Shown in pieces: positions 29,753 to 38,493 of a stretch of 64,000 nt of DNA. The DNA comes from Solihabitans fulvus (lineage in GTDB: Bacteria > Actinomycetota > Actinomycetes > Mycobacteriales > Pseudonocardiaceae). The notes beneath the pieces were generated by a model. It made no database searches and had not been told where the DNA came from. It saw nothing but the letters and a program-made list of their open reading frames with translations. Position numbers and translations under genes: made by a program. Each line of letters opens with the position of its first letter. Positions within the stretch are counted from its first letter, which is position 1. The stretch covers positions 60,514 to 124,513 of the forward strand of contig NZ_VUOB01000023.1 of NCBI RefSeq assembly GCF_008386585.1, read 5' to 3'.

Positions 29753-30505
29753 ATGCCGGGAGGCAGGCTCAGCCAGCAGGACCGCCAGCAGATCGCCACG
29801 GGCCTGGCCGAAGGGCTCGCCTACACCGAGATCGCCAAGCGCCTCGCGCGCCCGACCTCGACCATCACCAGGGAGGTGACCCGCAACGGCGGCCCCAACG
29901 GCTACCGGGCCGACCAGGCGCACCGGGCCACCGAACGGCGCGCCCGCAGGCGCAGGGCGTCGCCGTCCGCGCCGTCGCCGGCCGAGGCCGACGCCTACGG
30001 GCGCGACCCCGAGGCGGTGCACGGCTTCGAGGAGCAGTTCACCGAGCTGTTGGTCCAGACAGGGCTGCCCAAGATGGTCGCCAGGGTGCTCGGCTGCCTC
30101 TACGCCACCGATACCGGCAGCCGCACCGCGGCGGACCTGGTCCAGCGGCTCCAGGTCAGCCCTGCATCGATCTCCCTGGCCGTCCGCTACCTCGAGGAAC
30201 AGGAACTGGTCCGCCGCGAACGCGACCCGAGCAACCGCCGCGAGCACTACGTCATCGACGACGACGTCTGGTTCAGGGCGATGCTGGCCAGCGCCGCCGC
30301 CAACGCGGTGCTTGCCAAGGGCGCCCACGCCGGCGCCCTGACCCTCGGCGCCGACACACCCGCCGGCGCGAGGCTCGCCGACATGGGTCGGTTCCTCGAC
30401 CACGTCGGCCGCGACCTGGTCACCTCGGCCGAACACTGGCGGCAGTTCTTCGCCGCCCGACCGGCCCCGAACCAGCGGCCCGTGCTGCCGGACACCGGCG
30501 CCTGA
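29753..30505 (+). CDS. MarR-like regulator with an added N-terminal HTH_38-type domain
   Basis: This 250-residue protein has residues 1-55 like the HTH of IS30-type transposases (RLSQQDRQQIATGLAEGLAY; IAKRLARPTSTITREVTRNG). A basic linker (RRARRRRAS) follows, then a MarR/GbsR-type winged helix (FTELLVQTGLPKMVARVLGC; LQVSPASISLAVRYLEEQEL; RRERDPSNRREHYVIDD). I chose ATG 29753 because AGGGGAGGG precedes it; the 31 extra upstream codons look non-coding. Two DNA-binding domains in one regulator fit the widely spaced repeats upstream. It probably controls the divergent hydrolase pair. Confidence 0.82.
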   Translation: MPGGRLSQQDRQQIATGLAEGLAYTEIAKRLARPTSTITREVTRNGGPNGYRADQAHRATERRARRRRASPSAPSPAEADAYGRDPEAVHGFEEQFTELLVQTGLPKMVARVLGCLYATDTGSRTAADLVQRLQVSPASISLAVRYLEEQELVRRERDPSNRREHYVIDDDVWFRAMLASAAANAVLAKGAHAGALTLGADTPAGARLADMGRFLDHVGRDLVTSAEHWRQFFAARPAPNQRPVLPDTGA

Positions 30506-30595
30506 CCTACCGTCACCTGACCCGACTGTCGACACCCACTGCTGACCGACAACCCCGGCAGGCCGACGACCCCGGCGCGAAGGAGAACCACAGCC

Positions 30596-31516
30596 GTGCT
30601 GCACCTGCGGGCGGTCTGCCCGACCGGCCAGACCGACGCCGTGCTGCGCGCGCTGCGCGGGCGAGCCGGCGTTGCCCACCTCGTGCTGCTGCCCGGCGCG
30701 GCGATCCAACCGCCCGGCGACCTCGTCGAGGCGGACGTCGTGCGGGAGGTCACCGACGAGGTCCTTGGCGACCTGTACGAACTGGGCATCGAACGCACCG
30801 GCGGGATCACCCTCGAAGTGATCGACACCGTCCTCTCCGACGCCGCCGACCGCGCCGGAGAGGACGCGCCCGGCGAGGGCGCGGACACCGTGGTGTGGGA
30901 GGAACTGCTCGCCAAGACCGGCGAGGAGTCGAGGCTGAACTGGACTTTCCAGGCCTTCCTCACGCTGGCCTGCCTGCTCGCCGCGGTCGGCGTGGTCACC
31001 AACTCGCCGATCACCATCGTCGGCGCGATGATCGTCGGCCCCGAGTTCGGCCCGCTGGCCGCCATCGCCGTCGGGCTGGCCCTGCGGCAGTGGGACCTGG
31101 TGCGCCGCGCGGCCATCGCGCTCGCGGTCGGATTTCCCTCGGCGATGGTCGTCACGGCCGCCGGCACGCTGCTGTTCGGCCTGTTCGGGCTGTTCGACCG
31201 GAATGACGTGCGAGCCGCCAACCAGGTGGACTTCGTCTACCAGGTCGGACCGTTCTCGCTGATCGTCGCGCTGCTGGCTGGCGCGGCCGGCATGCTCGCG
31301 CTGACCTCAGCGAAGTCGGCCGCGCTGGTCGGCGTGTTCGTGTCGGTCACCACGGTGCCGGCCGCCGGTTACGCGGTGGTCGCGGCCGCCGTCGGCGAGT
31401 GGGGCCGCTGTCTCGGCTCGCTCGCCCAGCTCCTGGTGAACCTGATCGGCATCGTGGTCGCGGCCTGGCTCGTGCTGACGCTGTCGCCGAGGAGAATTCC
31501 GGTGTCCACAGGCTGA
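30596..31516 (+). CDS. DUF389 family membrane protein
   Basis: This 306-residue protein has a soluble N-terminal domain (LHLRAVCPTGQTDAVLRALR; ELGIERTGGITLEVIDTVLS). The DUF389 membrane part starts near residue 120, with WTFQAFLTLACLLAAVGVVT and the signature SPITIVGAMIVGPEFGPLAA, followed by about four more membrane segments. The family function is unknown. Start GTG 30596 has AAGGAG 11 bases upstream. The gene is alone, after the regulator. Confidence 0.88.
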   Translation: MLHLRAVCPTGQTDAVLRALRGRAGVAHLVLLPGAAIQPPGDLVEADVVREVTDEVLGDLYELGIERTGGITLEVIDTVLSDAADRAGEDAPGEGADTVVWEELLAKTGEESRLNWTFQAFLTLACLLAAVGVVTNSPITIVGAMIVGPEFGPLAAIAVGLALRQWDLVRRAAIALAVGFPSAMVVTAAGTLLFGLFGLFDRNDVRAANQVDFVYQVGPFSLIVALLAGAAGMLALTSAKSAALVGVFVSVTTVPAAGYAVVAAAVGEWGRCLGSLAQLLVNLIGIVVAAWLVLTLSPRRIPVSTG

Positions 31517-31690
31517 GAACCCAACGGGTTCAGGCAACCTTGTGGCGGGGAACTCCGTTACCCAGCAGGGTGGATTAGGTGGCCGGCAGCTACTACGGTC
31601 GCTTGCGCTCCTCCTTGACGGCGTTCGACCCCGTGCTCGTGGTCGAGGGCGCCGCCGGTCGGTGGTTCATCGGGAGTATGGTCGGAGGAG

Positions 31691-32890
31691 ATGAGCGTGG
31701 AGATCACCGCCGGCCCCCCGGACGTCGACGACGCAGCCGATCCGGAGGTCGCTGAGACGGTGGCCGCGGCGGAGGCCGTGCTCACCGGGCGCTTCGGTGC
31801 CAAGGTCCGGTTAGCCGATCCGGAAGACCTCGGTGGGGCAGGCAAATCCGTGGTGGTGCGGGTCAGAGTGGCCGCGACGCCGTTCTCCATGCCGCGCACC
31901 CTGGTGGTCAAGCGCTACCCGCCAGCGGCCGTCGACCGCGACCCGTTCGCGCACGAGGCCGTCAGCCACCAGCTGCTGACCGCACTGCCTGCCGAGGAAC
32001 GCCTCACCCCCGAACTGGTCGCGCACGACAGCCGCAGGCGGCTGGTGGTGCTCGAGGACCTCGGCAAGGCGCCGAGGCTGGCCGACAAGCTGCTGGGCAA
32101 CGACGCCCGCGCGGCCGAACGCGGGCTGCTGGCGTGGGCGCACTCGTTGGGGCGGCTGCACGCCACCACGGCGGGCCGCGACGCCGACTTCGACGCGCTG
32201 ATGCGGCGGCAGGGCGGCCAGTGCTGCCGCGACCCGCTCGCCGAGGACCTGACCGCCGCGCTGGCCGGCCTGCCCGAGCTGAGCGACGCCGCGCTTGGCG
32301 TGCCGATCTCGGCGGCCGCCGTGGCGTTCGCGCAGAAGGCGGGCCGCCAGTTCAGCACCTCGCGCAGGCGTGCGTTCAGCCCGTCGACCGCCTGCCCGGA
32401 CAACAACCTCGTGACCAGCAAGGGCGTGCGGTTCCTCGACTTCGAGGGCGGGTGCGTCCGCGACATCGTGTTCGACGCGGCCTGCCTGCGGGTGCCGTTC
32501 CCGACCTGCTGGTGCGCGTTCGGGCTGCCGGCCGGCATGTCCGAGGCGATGGTCGCCGCGTGGCGGGCCGAGGTCGGCTCGGTGTGGCCGGACCTCGACG
32601 ACGACGCCGTGCTGATGCCAAGGCTGCTGGAGGCCCAGCTGCTGTGGGTGTGGCTGTCCACCTGGCGCGGGCTGCCAAGGCTCGCCGCCGCGGCCGACCC
32701 GGCGCACCGGCCGCTCCAGTCCCCGCCGCGCAGCGCCTCGCTCACCGCGCGGTGGGCGCGGCTGCGCATCGACGCGGCGCTGCTCGGTGCGGACGAGATC
32801 GTCGAGCACGCCGAGGCGATGGTCGCGGCCCTGACCCGCCGCTACGGCCCGGCAGCCCTCGAACTACCGCTCTACCCCGCATTCCGGTAG
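31691..32890 (+). CDS. Aminoglycoside-phosphotransferase-like protein, catalytic Asp apparently replaced
   Basis: This 399-residue protein kinase-like-fold protein has LVVKRYPPAAVDRDPF (nucleotide lysine region), RRLVVLEDLGKAPRLADKLL, and the Mg-binding VRFLDFEG. The expected catalytic loop (D in S-P-x-D-x-C-P-D-N-N of this subfamily, HGD in APHs) reads FSPSTACPDNN, with Thr where Asp is expected. PTCWCAFGLP is the cysteine/tryptophan motif of the subfamily. ATG 31691 is only two bases from GGAGG, so GTG 31697 with eight-base spacing is a good alternative start. The substrate is unknown, and loss of the Asp may make it a pseudo-enzyme. Confidence 0.75.
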   Translation: MSVEITAGPPDVDDAADPEVAETVAAAEAVLTGRFGAKVRLADPEDLGGAGKSVVVRVRVAATPFSMPRTLVVKRYPPAAVDRDPFAHEAVSHQLLTALPAEERLTPELVAHDSRRRLVVLEDLGKAPRLADKLLGNDARAAERGLLAWAHSLGRLHATTAGRDADFDALMRRQGGQCCRDPLAEDLTAALAGLPELSDAALGVPISAAAVAFAQKAGRQFSTSRRRAFSPSTACPDNNLVTSKGVRFLDFEGGCVRDIVFDAACLRVPFPTCWCAFGLPAGMSEAMVAAWRAEVGSVWPDLDDDAVLMPRLLEAQLLWVWLSTWRGLPRLAAAADPAHRPLQSPPRSASLTARWARLRIDAALLGADEIVEHAEAMVAALTRRYGPAALELPLYPAFR

Positions 32891-32897
32891 CCGAGCG

Positions 32898-32921
32898 GGG
32901 GAACGGCACCGACCGTTCCCC
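32898..32921. terminator. Terminator after the APH-like gene
   Basis: Perfect 9-bp stem GGGGAACGG (32898-32906) pairs with 32913-32921, with a 6-nt loop. It starts 7 bp after the stop at 32890. Confidence 0.7.
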
Positions 32922-32980
32922 GAGCCGTCTCCGGCCGGACATCGCGACCTCACCGCAGGTGAGCCCGCCTGCGCCATCGT

Positions 32981-33832
32981 GTGATCGTGGCAGCGCCATT
33001 GATCGGAGCCGAGGCGGAGAGCGGGCGCGCGGTGCGCACCCTGGTGGCCCTCGGCGACTCGACGACTGTGGGGCTCGGCGATCCGTTGCCGGGCGGTGGC
33101 TGGCGTGGGTTCGGCCCATTGCTGGCGGACGCACTTGGCAGCACCAGGTACCGGAACCTGTCCTTCACCGGAGCGCGGATCGGCACCGTGCGGGAGACCC
33201 AACTGCCGACAGCCATCGCCCTGCGACCCGACGCAGTTGTCCTGGTCGTCGGCATGAACGACACGCTGCGGTCGGACTTCGACCCGGTGCGGCTGCACGA
33301 CGACCTCGACCACGTCGTCGGTGAACTCCGCGTGGCCGGCGCCGAGGTGGTCACCGTGCGGTTCCACGACCACGGCCGCGTCTTCCGGCTGCCCGGACCG
33401 TTGCACCGCGCCCTGGCGCGCCGGATCGGCGAGCTCAACGACGTCATCGAGACCGTGGTCACCCGGCACGAGATCGGCTGCGTCGACCTGGACCTGATGC
33501 CCGGCGCGTACGAGCTGTCCGCGTGGAGCGTCGACCGGCTGCACCCCTCCGAACTGGGGCACCGCATGCTGGCGAGGGCCTTCGCCGACCGGCTGGCCGA
33601 GGCAGGCTGCCAGGTGCCGGAGCCGGTCAGCCTGGTCTGCACCGGGGGCGCGCGGATCACCCCGCTGCACCACCTCGGCTGGCTGGTGGTCAAGGGGGTG
33701 CCGTGGCTGTGGCGGCGCGGCAGCGACCTGGTGCCGCACGCCGTCGGCATCCTGCTGCGCGCGCTGGTCGACGGCGAGCGTGCCGAACCGCCCACACCGG
33801 AAACACCGGGCACCGTTGGTCAACCGGGCTAG
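32981..33832 (+). CDS. SGNH/GDSL-family hydrolase
   Basis: This 283-residue SGNH hydrolase has block I in VALGDSTTVGLGDPL (catalytic Ser), block III in VVLVVGMNDTLRSDF (Asn), and block V in WSVDRLHPSELGHRM (Asp and His). The glycine of block II (FTGARIG) is present. No signal peptide is visible, so it is probably intracellular. The C-terminus extends past the domain with KGVPWLWRRGSDLVPHAVG, perhaps membrane-associated. Start GTG 32981 or 32987. It likely acts as an esterase or lipase; the substrate is unknown. Confidence 0.88.
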   Translation: MIVAAPLIGAEAESGRAVRTLVALGDSTTVGLGDPLPGGGWRGFGPLLADALGSTRYRNLSFTGARIGTVRETQLPTAIALRPDAVVLVVGMNDTLRSDFDPVRLHDDLDHVVGELRVAGAEVVTVRFHDHGRVFRLPGPLHRALARRIGELNDVIETVVTRHEIGCVDLDLMPGAYELSAWSVDRLHPSELGHRMLARAFADRLAEAGCQVPEPVSLVCTGGARITPLHHLGWLVVKGVPWLWRRGSDLVPHAVGILLRALVDGERAEPPTPETPGTVGQPG

Positions 33833-33876
33833 CGGTATCTGCGGCAGAAGGCCGAGCGGCGTCGTAGGGTTCTCTC

Positions 33877-34977
33877 GTGACCTTGGTTGATCGCGTGCTG
33901 CTCGGCCCCGGGCCGTCCAACCCCTATCCCGAGGCGACCGCTGCGCTTGCCGCGCCGCTGCTCGGCCACCTCGATCCCGTGTTCCTGGGGATCCTGGACG
34001 AGACCTGCGAGCGGCTGCGCACGGTGTGGGGCACCGACAACCGGCGCACGCTGCCGCTGTCGGGCACCGGCTCGATCGGCATGGAGGCCGCGTTCGCGAA
34101 CACCGTGCGGGCGGGAGACCCGGTGGTCGTCGCCGTCAACGGGCTGTTCGGCGAGCGCATGTGCGAGGTCGCCGGCCGCTACGGCGCCACCGTGATCCGG
34201 GTGGACCACGAGTGGGGCGACCCGGTCGACGTCGAGCGGGTCCTCGCGGCGCATCCCGCGCCGAGGCTGGTCGGGGCCGTGCACGCGGAGACCTCCACCG
34301 GCGTGCGCAGCGACCTGGCCGCCCTCGGCGCGGCGCTGCGCGAACGCGGCGGAGACACCCTGCTGCTCGCGGACTGCGTCACCTCGCTGGCCGGCATCGA
34401 GGTCGCGGTGGACGACTGGGGCGTCGACCTCGCCTACTCCGGCACGCAGAAATGCCTTGGTGTGGCACCGGGTCTCGCGCCGTTCACCATGTCGGAACGG
34501 GCCTGGGAACGCCGCGTCGAGCACCCGCCGACCTGGTACCTGGACCTCGGGCTGATCGGCGACTACGTGAGCGGCTCGGCCGGCGGTGGCCGGACCTACC
34601 ACCACACCGCGCCGGTCGCCATGATTGCCTCGCTGCACGCCGCCCTCGGCCGCGTCCTCGCGGAGGGCCTGCCGTCGGTGTTCGAACGACACGCGGCCGC
34701 CGGCAGACGCCTTCAGGAGGGGCTGGTCGAGCTGGGCCTCGACCTGTTCGCCGCCGAGGGGCACCGGTTGCCGGAGCTGACCACCGTGCGCGTGCCGGCC
34801 GACGTCGACTCCGCGCAGGTGCGTCGCAGGCTGCTGGACGAGTACGGCATCGAGATCGGCGCGGGCGCCGGCAAGTACGCCAGCACCGTCTGGCGGATCG
34901 GCCTGATGGGCCACAACGCGCGGCTGGACCGCGCCGAGCTGGTGCTGGCCGCGCTACGCCGCGTCCTCGGCCGCTGA
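33877..34977 (+). CDS. Class V aminotransferase (alanine/serine-glyoxylate type)
   Basis: This 366-residue PLP enzyme has VLLGPGPSNPYPEATAAL at the N-terminus (family signature). SGTGSIGMEAAF lies in the cofactor phosphate region, HAETSTGVRSDLAAL follows, and the PLP lysine is in YSGTQKCLGVAPGLAPF. KYASTVWRIGLMGHNA lies near the C-terminus. It likely transfers an amino group from alanine or serine to glyoxylate. Start GTG 33877. It is followed closely by an aldo/keto reductase, possibly in the same unit. Confidence 0.9.
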   Translation: MTLVDRVLLGPGPSNPYPEATAALAAPLLGHLDPVFLGILDETCERLRTVWGTDNRRTLPLSGTGSIGMEAAFANTVRAGDPVVVAVNGLFGERMCEVAGRYGATVIRVDHEWGDPVDVERVLAAHPAPRLVGAVHAETSTGVRSDLAALGAALRERGGDTLLLADCVTSLAGIEVAVDDWGVDLAYSGTQKCLGVAPGLAPFTMSERAWERRVEHPPTWYLDLGLIGDYVSGSAGGGRTYHHTAPVAMIASLHAALGRVLAEGLPSVFERHAAAGRRLQEGLVELGLDLFAAEGHRLPELTTVRVPADVDSAQVRRRLLDEYGIEIGAGAGKYASTVWRIGLMGHNARLDRAELVLAALRRVLGR

Positions 34978-35026
34978 CGGCCGAGCGGAAGCGGAATCGC
35001 AAGCGAGACAAGGGGAGTACGCGCAC

Positions 35027-36055
35027 GTGCGTTATCGACTGTTGGGCAACACCGGGCTCCGGGTGTCGGAGCTGTTCTTAGGCGCTATGACGTTCGGCGA
35101 GCAGGGCGGCGTCGGCGCGCCGCTCGAGGAGTGCCGACGGATGCTGGAGGCCTACGCCGAGGCCGGCGGCAACGTGATCGACACGGCGATCAACTACCGG
35201 GCCGGCAAGAGCGAGCTGATCCTCGGCGAGCTGCTCGAGGGCAGGCGCGACGAGTTCGTGCTGGCCACCAAGTACACGGTGAGCCGCAACGGCGCGGACC
35301 CCAACGCGGCCGGCAACCACCGCAAGAACCTCGTGCAGTCGCTGGAGACCAGCCTCCGCAGGCTGCGCACCGACTACGTCGACGTGTACTGGGTGCACAT
35401 GTGGGACCGGCACACCCCGGTCGAGGAGACGATGCGCGCCCTCGACGACGTGGTGCGCTCGGGCAAGGTGCTCTACGTCGGCATCTCCGACGCGCCCGCC
35501 TGGGTGGTGTCGCGCGCCAACACGCTCGCCGAGCTGCGCGGCTGGAGCCAGTTCGCCGGCCTCCAGGTGCCCTACAGCCTGCTCAAGCGGGACATCGAGC
35601 GGGAACTGCTGCCGATGGCCGAGGACTTCGGCATGAGCGTCGCCGCGTGGAGCCCGCTGGCGGGCGGCGTGCTGTCCGGCAAGTTCACCAGGGAGGGCGG
35701 GGCCGAGGCCGGCACCCGCCTCGCCGCCGACTCCATCAGCGAGCACGACCACACCGTCGCGCGCGCCGTGCAGGACGTCGCCGACGAGCTGGGCGCCACC
35801 CCGTCCCAGGTCGCTATCGCCTGGACCAGGGCGGCGTCCCGCGCGGTGCATCCGATCGTCGGCGCGCGGCGGCTCGACCAGCTCGTGGACAACCTCGGCG
35901 CGGTGGACGTGACGCTGCCGGCGGAGGCGGTCGCGCGGCTGAACGACGCGACCGGTTTCCAGGTCGGCTTCCCGACGGACTTCATCGAGGAGATCGGCGG
36001 CTGGGTGTTCGGCGAGGCGAGCGCGCGCGTCGACGGCCGGTCGGCGCGCGGCTGA
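35027..36055 (+). CDS. Aldo/keto reductase
   Basis: This 342-residue TIM-barrel NADPH-dependent reductase has YRLLGNTGLRVSELFLGAMT at the N-terminus. The catalytic Asp and Tyr are in GNVIDTAINYRAGKSELILG, Lys in VLATKYTVSRN, His in VYWVHMWDRHTPVEE, and IVGARRLDQLVDNLGAVD lies in the cofactor region. GTG 35027 has AGGGGAG upstream. The physiological carbonyl substrate is unknown. It ends 2 bp before the LtrA gene, so the two are translationally linked. Confidence 0.92.
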   Translation: MRYRLLGNTGLRVSELFLGAMTFGEQGGVGAPLEECRRMLEAYAEAGGNVIDTAINYRAGKSELILGELLEGRRDEFVLATKYTVSRNGADPNAAGNHRKNLVQSLETSLRRLRTDYVDVYWVHMWDRHTPVEETMRALDDVVRSGKVLYVGISDAPAWVVSRANTLAELRGWSQFAGLQVPYSLLKRDIERELLPMAEDFGMSVAAWSPLAGGVLSGKFTREGGAEAGTRLAADSISEHDHTVARAVQDVADELGATPSQVAIAWTRAASRAVHPIVGARRLDQLVDNLGAVDVTLPAEAVARLNDATGFQVGFPTDFIEEIGGWVFGEASARVDGRSARG

Positions 36056-36057
36056 CG

Positions 36058-37200
36058 GTGCGAGCCCGACTGATCCGCCCGCCCGCGCTGCGGACCGGGG
36101 ACGCCGAACGCGCCTCCAGCTGGTTGGAGCTGCTGTTCGACCTCGTGTTCGTCATCGCGGTCACGCAGGTCGGGCTCGCACTGCACGGCAACCTGTCCGC
36201 GCCGGGGTTCGTGCGCCTCGCCGTGCTGTTCGTGCCGATCTGGTGGGCGTGGGTGGGCTACACCAACTACGCCGACCGGTTCGACTCGGACGACGTGGTG
36301 TTTCGGCTGCTGGTGCTCGCCGCGATGCTCGGCATGTCCGTGGTGGCCGTGGCGATCCCGGACACGTTCCACCACCGGTCGCAGGTGTTCGCCGTGGCCT
36401 ACGCGGCGGTCCGGGCCCTGCTGATCGTGCTGTACCTGCGGGCGCGTCGGCACGTGCCGGCGGCGCGGCCGCTGTGCGACGCCACCATCTCGGTGTTCGT
36501 GGTCGGCACCGCGCTGTGGCTGGGGTCGCTCGCGGTGCCGGAGCCGTGGCGGTTCCTGGTGTGGGCGGCCGCGCTGCTCATCGAGGGCGCGACGCCGTGG
36601 CTCGCGCGCCGCGCGATGGCCGCCGTGCCCTACCACGCGTCGCACCTGCCGGAGCGGTACGGACTGTTCACGCTGATCGTGCTCGGCGAGTCGCTGGCGG
36701 CCGTCGTGTTCGGTGTGCGCGGCGGCGACTGGCGGGCCGGCTCGATGACCACGGCGGTCCTTGGCTTCGGCTGCGCTGCGGCCCTGTGGTGGCTGTACTT
36801 CGACGGGGTGGACCGCGCCGCCGTCGGCCGAGGACTGTTGGCGCGCAACACCTTCATCTACGGCCACCTGATCGTCGCGCTCGGCCTGACCCTGTTCGGC
36901 GTCGGCATCAAGGAGGCGATCCTCGCGTCCGACGGCGGCGACCTGCCGGCGGGCGGCTGGTGGGCGCTGTGCGCGGGCCCCGCGATGATGCTGGTGGCGC
37001 TCGCCCTCGTCCGGCAGGCCGCCAGGCAGCCGGGTGCAGGGCGCGCGCCGCTGGTCGAGTCGGCCGCGGCCGTGCTGCTGCTGGCCGTCGGCGCGATCGG
37101 CGGACACTTGTCACCCGAGCTGCTGACCGGGACCGTGACGGCGCTGCTGGTCGCGACCGTCGCGACGAACCTGCTGACCGCGCAGGCCGAAGCGGCCTAA
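36058..37200 (+). CDS. LtrA family membrane protein
   Basis: This 380-residue low-temperature-requirement-A-type protein has WLELLFDLVFVIAVTQVGLA (family signature), FVPIWWAWVGYTNYADRFDS, ERYGLFTLIVLGESLAAVVF and FIYGHLIVALGLTLFGVGIK, with about 11 membrane segments. The family role is poorly defined. Start GTG 36058. The stop overlaps tail-to-tail by a few bases with the MFS gene on the other strand (shared CTAA). Confidence 0.88.
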   Translation: MRARLIRPPALRTGDAERASSWLELLFDLVFVIAVTQVGLALHGNLSAPGFVRLAVLFVPIWWAWVGYTNYADRFDSDDVVFRLLVLAAMLGMSVVAVAIPDTFHHRSQVFAVAYAAVRALLIVLYLRARRHVPAARPLCDATISVFVVGTALWLGSLAVPEPWRFLVWAAALLIEGATPWLARRAMAAVPYHASHLPERYGLFTLIVLGESLAAVVFGVRGGDWRAGSMTTAVLGFGCAAALWWLYFDGVDRAAVGRGLLARNTFIYGHLIVALGLTLFGVGIKEAILASDGGDLPAGGWWALCAGPAMMLVALALVRQAARQPGAGRAPLVESAAAVLLLAVGAIGGHLSPELLTGTVTALLVATVATNLLTAQAEAA

Positions 37201-38384
37201 TCCGCAGGCTCCCGGCAGCGGCGGCGGCCCACCACGGCGGCCACGGTCAGCGGCACGGCGACCACCGCCGCGATGCCGAACAGCAGCGGGTAGCTGCCCC
37301 GCTCGGCCAACACCCCGTCCGCCGAGGACGCGGCGGCGCTGCCGACGAACAGCGCGGCCGCGAAGAAGGCGACCGCGGTGCCGCGCGCCTCCGGCGCCAG
37401 CGAGGTGGCCCAGGTCTGGAGCGACGAGTGCAGGAACGACCAACCGCCGCCGAGCAGCAGCGCGGTCACCGTCACCGTGGCGATGGTCACCTGCGCGGCC
37501 ACGACCGCGTAGCCGAGCACCATCAGCGTGCCGCCGACCGTCATCAGCTGCCAGACCGGGCGGCGCTGGGACAGCGCCTTCACCAGCCGCGAGGACACCC
37601 ACACGCCGACGCCGTAGGCGGCCGTGGCGAGGCCGGCCGTCGCCGCGCCGACGCCGTGGTGTTCGAGCGCGGACGCGAGGAAAGCCATGGTGCCCAACAG
37701 GACCGCGCCCTCCACGAAGGCGAGGCCGAACACCAGCAGCGCCCACCGGTTGCGCAGCACCCTGCCCAGCTGCGCGCGCACCCCGGCCGCCGCGCCGCGC
37801 GGCGGCTCCGGCAGGCCCCGCATCGCCACCGAGCACACCGCCGCGCAGGCCGCCGGCACGGCGAACACGGCCCGCCAGTCGACCAGGTGCGCGAGCAGCC
37901 CGCCCGCCGCCGTCGCCAGCGCGGTGCCCAGCGCCATCGCCGCCATCAGGTCCGACAGCGCGCGCTGCCGCTGCCGCGCGGACACCGTGTCGCCGACGTA
38001 GGTGAGCGAGGTCGGCACCACCGCGCCGAAGCACGCGCCGGCGACGATCCTGGTCACCACGAGCAGCGCCAGGTTGGGCATCAGCGCGGACGCGAATCCC
38101 GCCGCGGCGCCGGCCAACAGCGTTGCCCGCATGAGCCGCACCCGGCCGAACCGGTCTGACAGCAGGCCCCACACGGGTTGGGACAGCCCGTAGGCCAGGA
38201 AGTAGCCGCTCGCGGCGGTGACCGTGGCGGCCAGCGGCGCGCCGAGGCCCGCCGCGACCAGCACCAGCATCGGCGTGATCGCGAAGCGGTCGAAGTTGCT
38301 GACGAAGCACGCGGCGGACAGGGCGAACGGCGGCCGCGTCGAGGCCGTCGCGTCGATGGGGTCGGAGCGGGTCGGGCTGGTCAT
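37197..38384 (-). CDS. MFS transporter
   Basis: This 395-residue 12-segment major facilitator has the loop motif WGLLSDRFGRVRLMRA (motif A, G-x-x-x-D-R-x-G-R) between segments 2 and 3, and VTRIVAGACFGAVVPTSLTY in segment 4 (antiporter-like). GAGGGA lies upstream of ATG 38384. It probably exports a drug or metabolite. It is divergent from an XRE regulator 109 bp away that is likely to control it. Confidence 0.9.
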   Translation of the reverse strand: MTSPTRSDPIDATASTRPPFALSAACFVSNFDRFAITPMLVLVAAGLGAPLAATVTAASGYFLAYGLSQPVWGLLSDRFGRVRLMRATLLAGAAAGFASALMPNLALLVVTRIVAGACFGAVVPTSLTYVGDTVSARQRQRALSDLMAAMALGTALATAAGGLLAHLVDWRAVFAVPAACAAVCSVAMRGLPEPPRGAAAGVRAQLGRVLRNRWALLVFGLAFVEGAVLLGTMAFLASALEHHGVGAATAGLATAAYGVGVWVSSRLVKALSQRRPVWQLMTVGGTLMVLGYAVVAAQVTIATVTVTALLLGGGWSFLHSSLQTWATSLAPEARGTAVAFFAAALFVGSAAASSADGVLAERGSYPLLFGIAAVVAVPLTVAAVVGRRRCREPAD

Positions 38385-38493
38385 GAAGGTTCCCTCGCGG
38401 TCGATGTGTGTGCACTCATGGTCGAATTGGCGCGGCGGGTGAACCAGAGACCAGTCAACCTGTCACCGGCACCACCACCCAAGGGGGGACGCG

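Noticed and set aside
33877..34977. The class V aminotransferase as the missing RhbA-type enzyme of the siderophore pathway
   Set aside because: It belongs to the alanine/serine-glyoxylate group, lies 11 kb away and is not linked to an iron box; RhbA is a class III enzyme.
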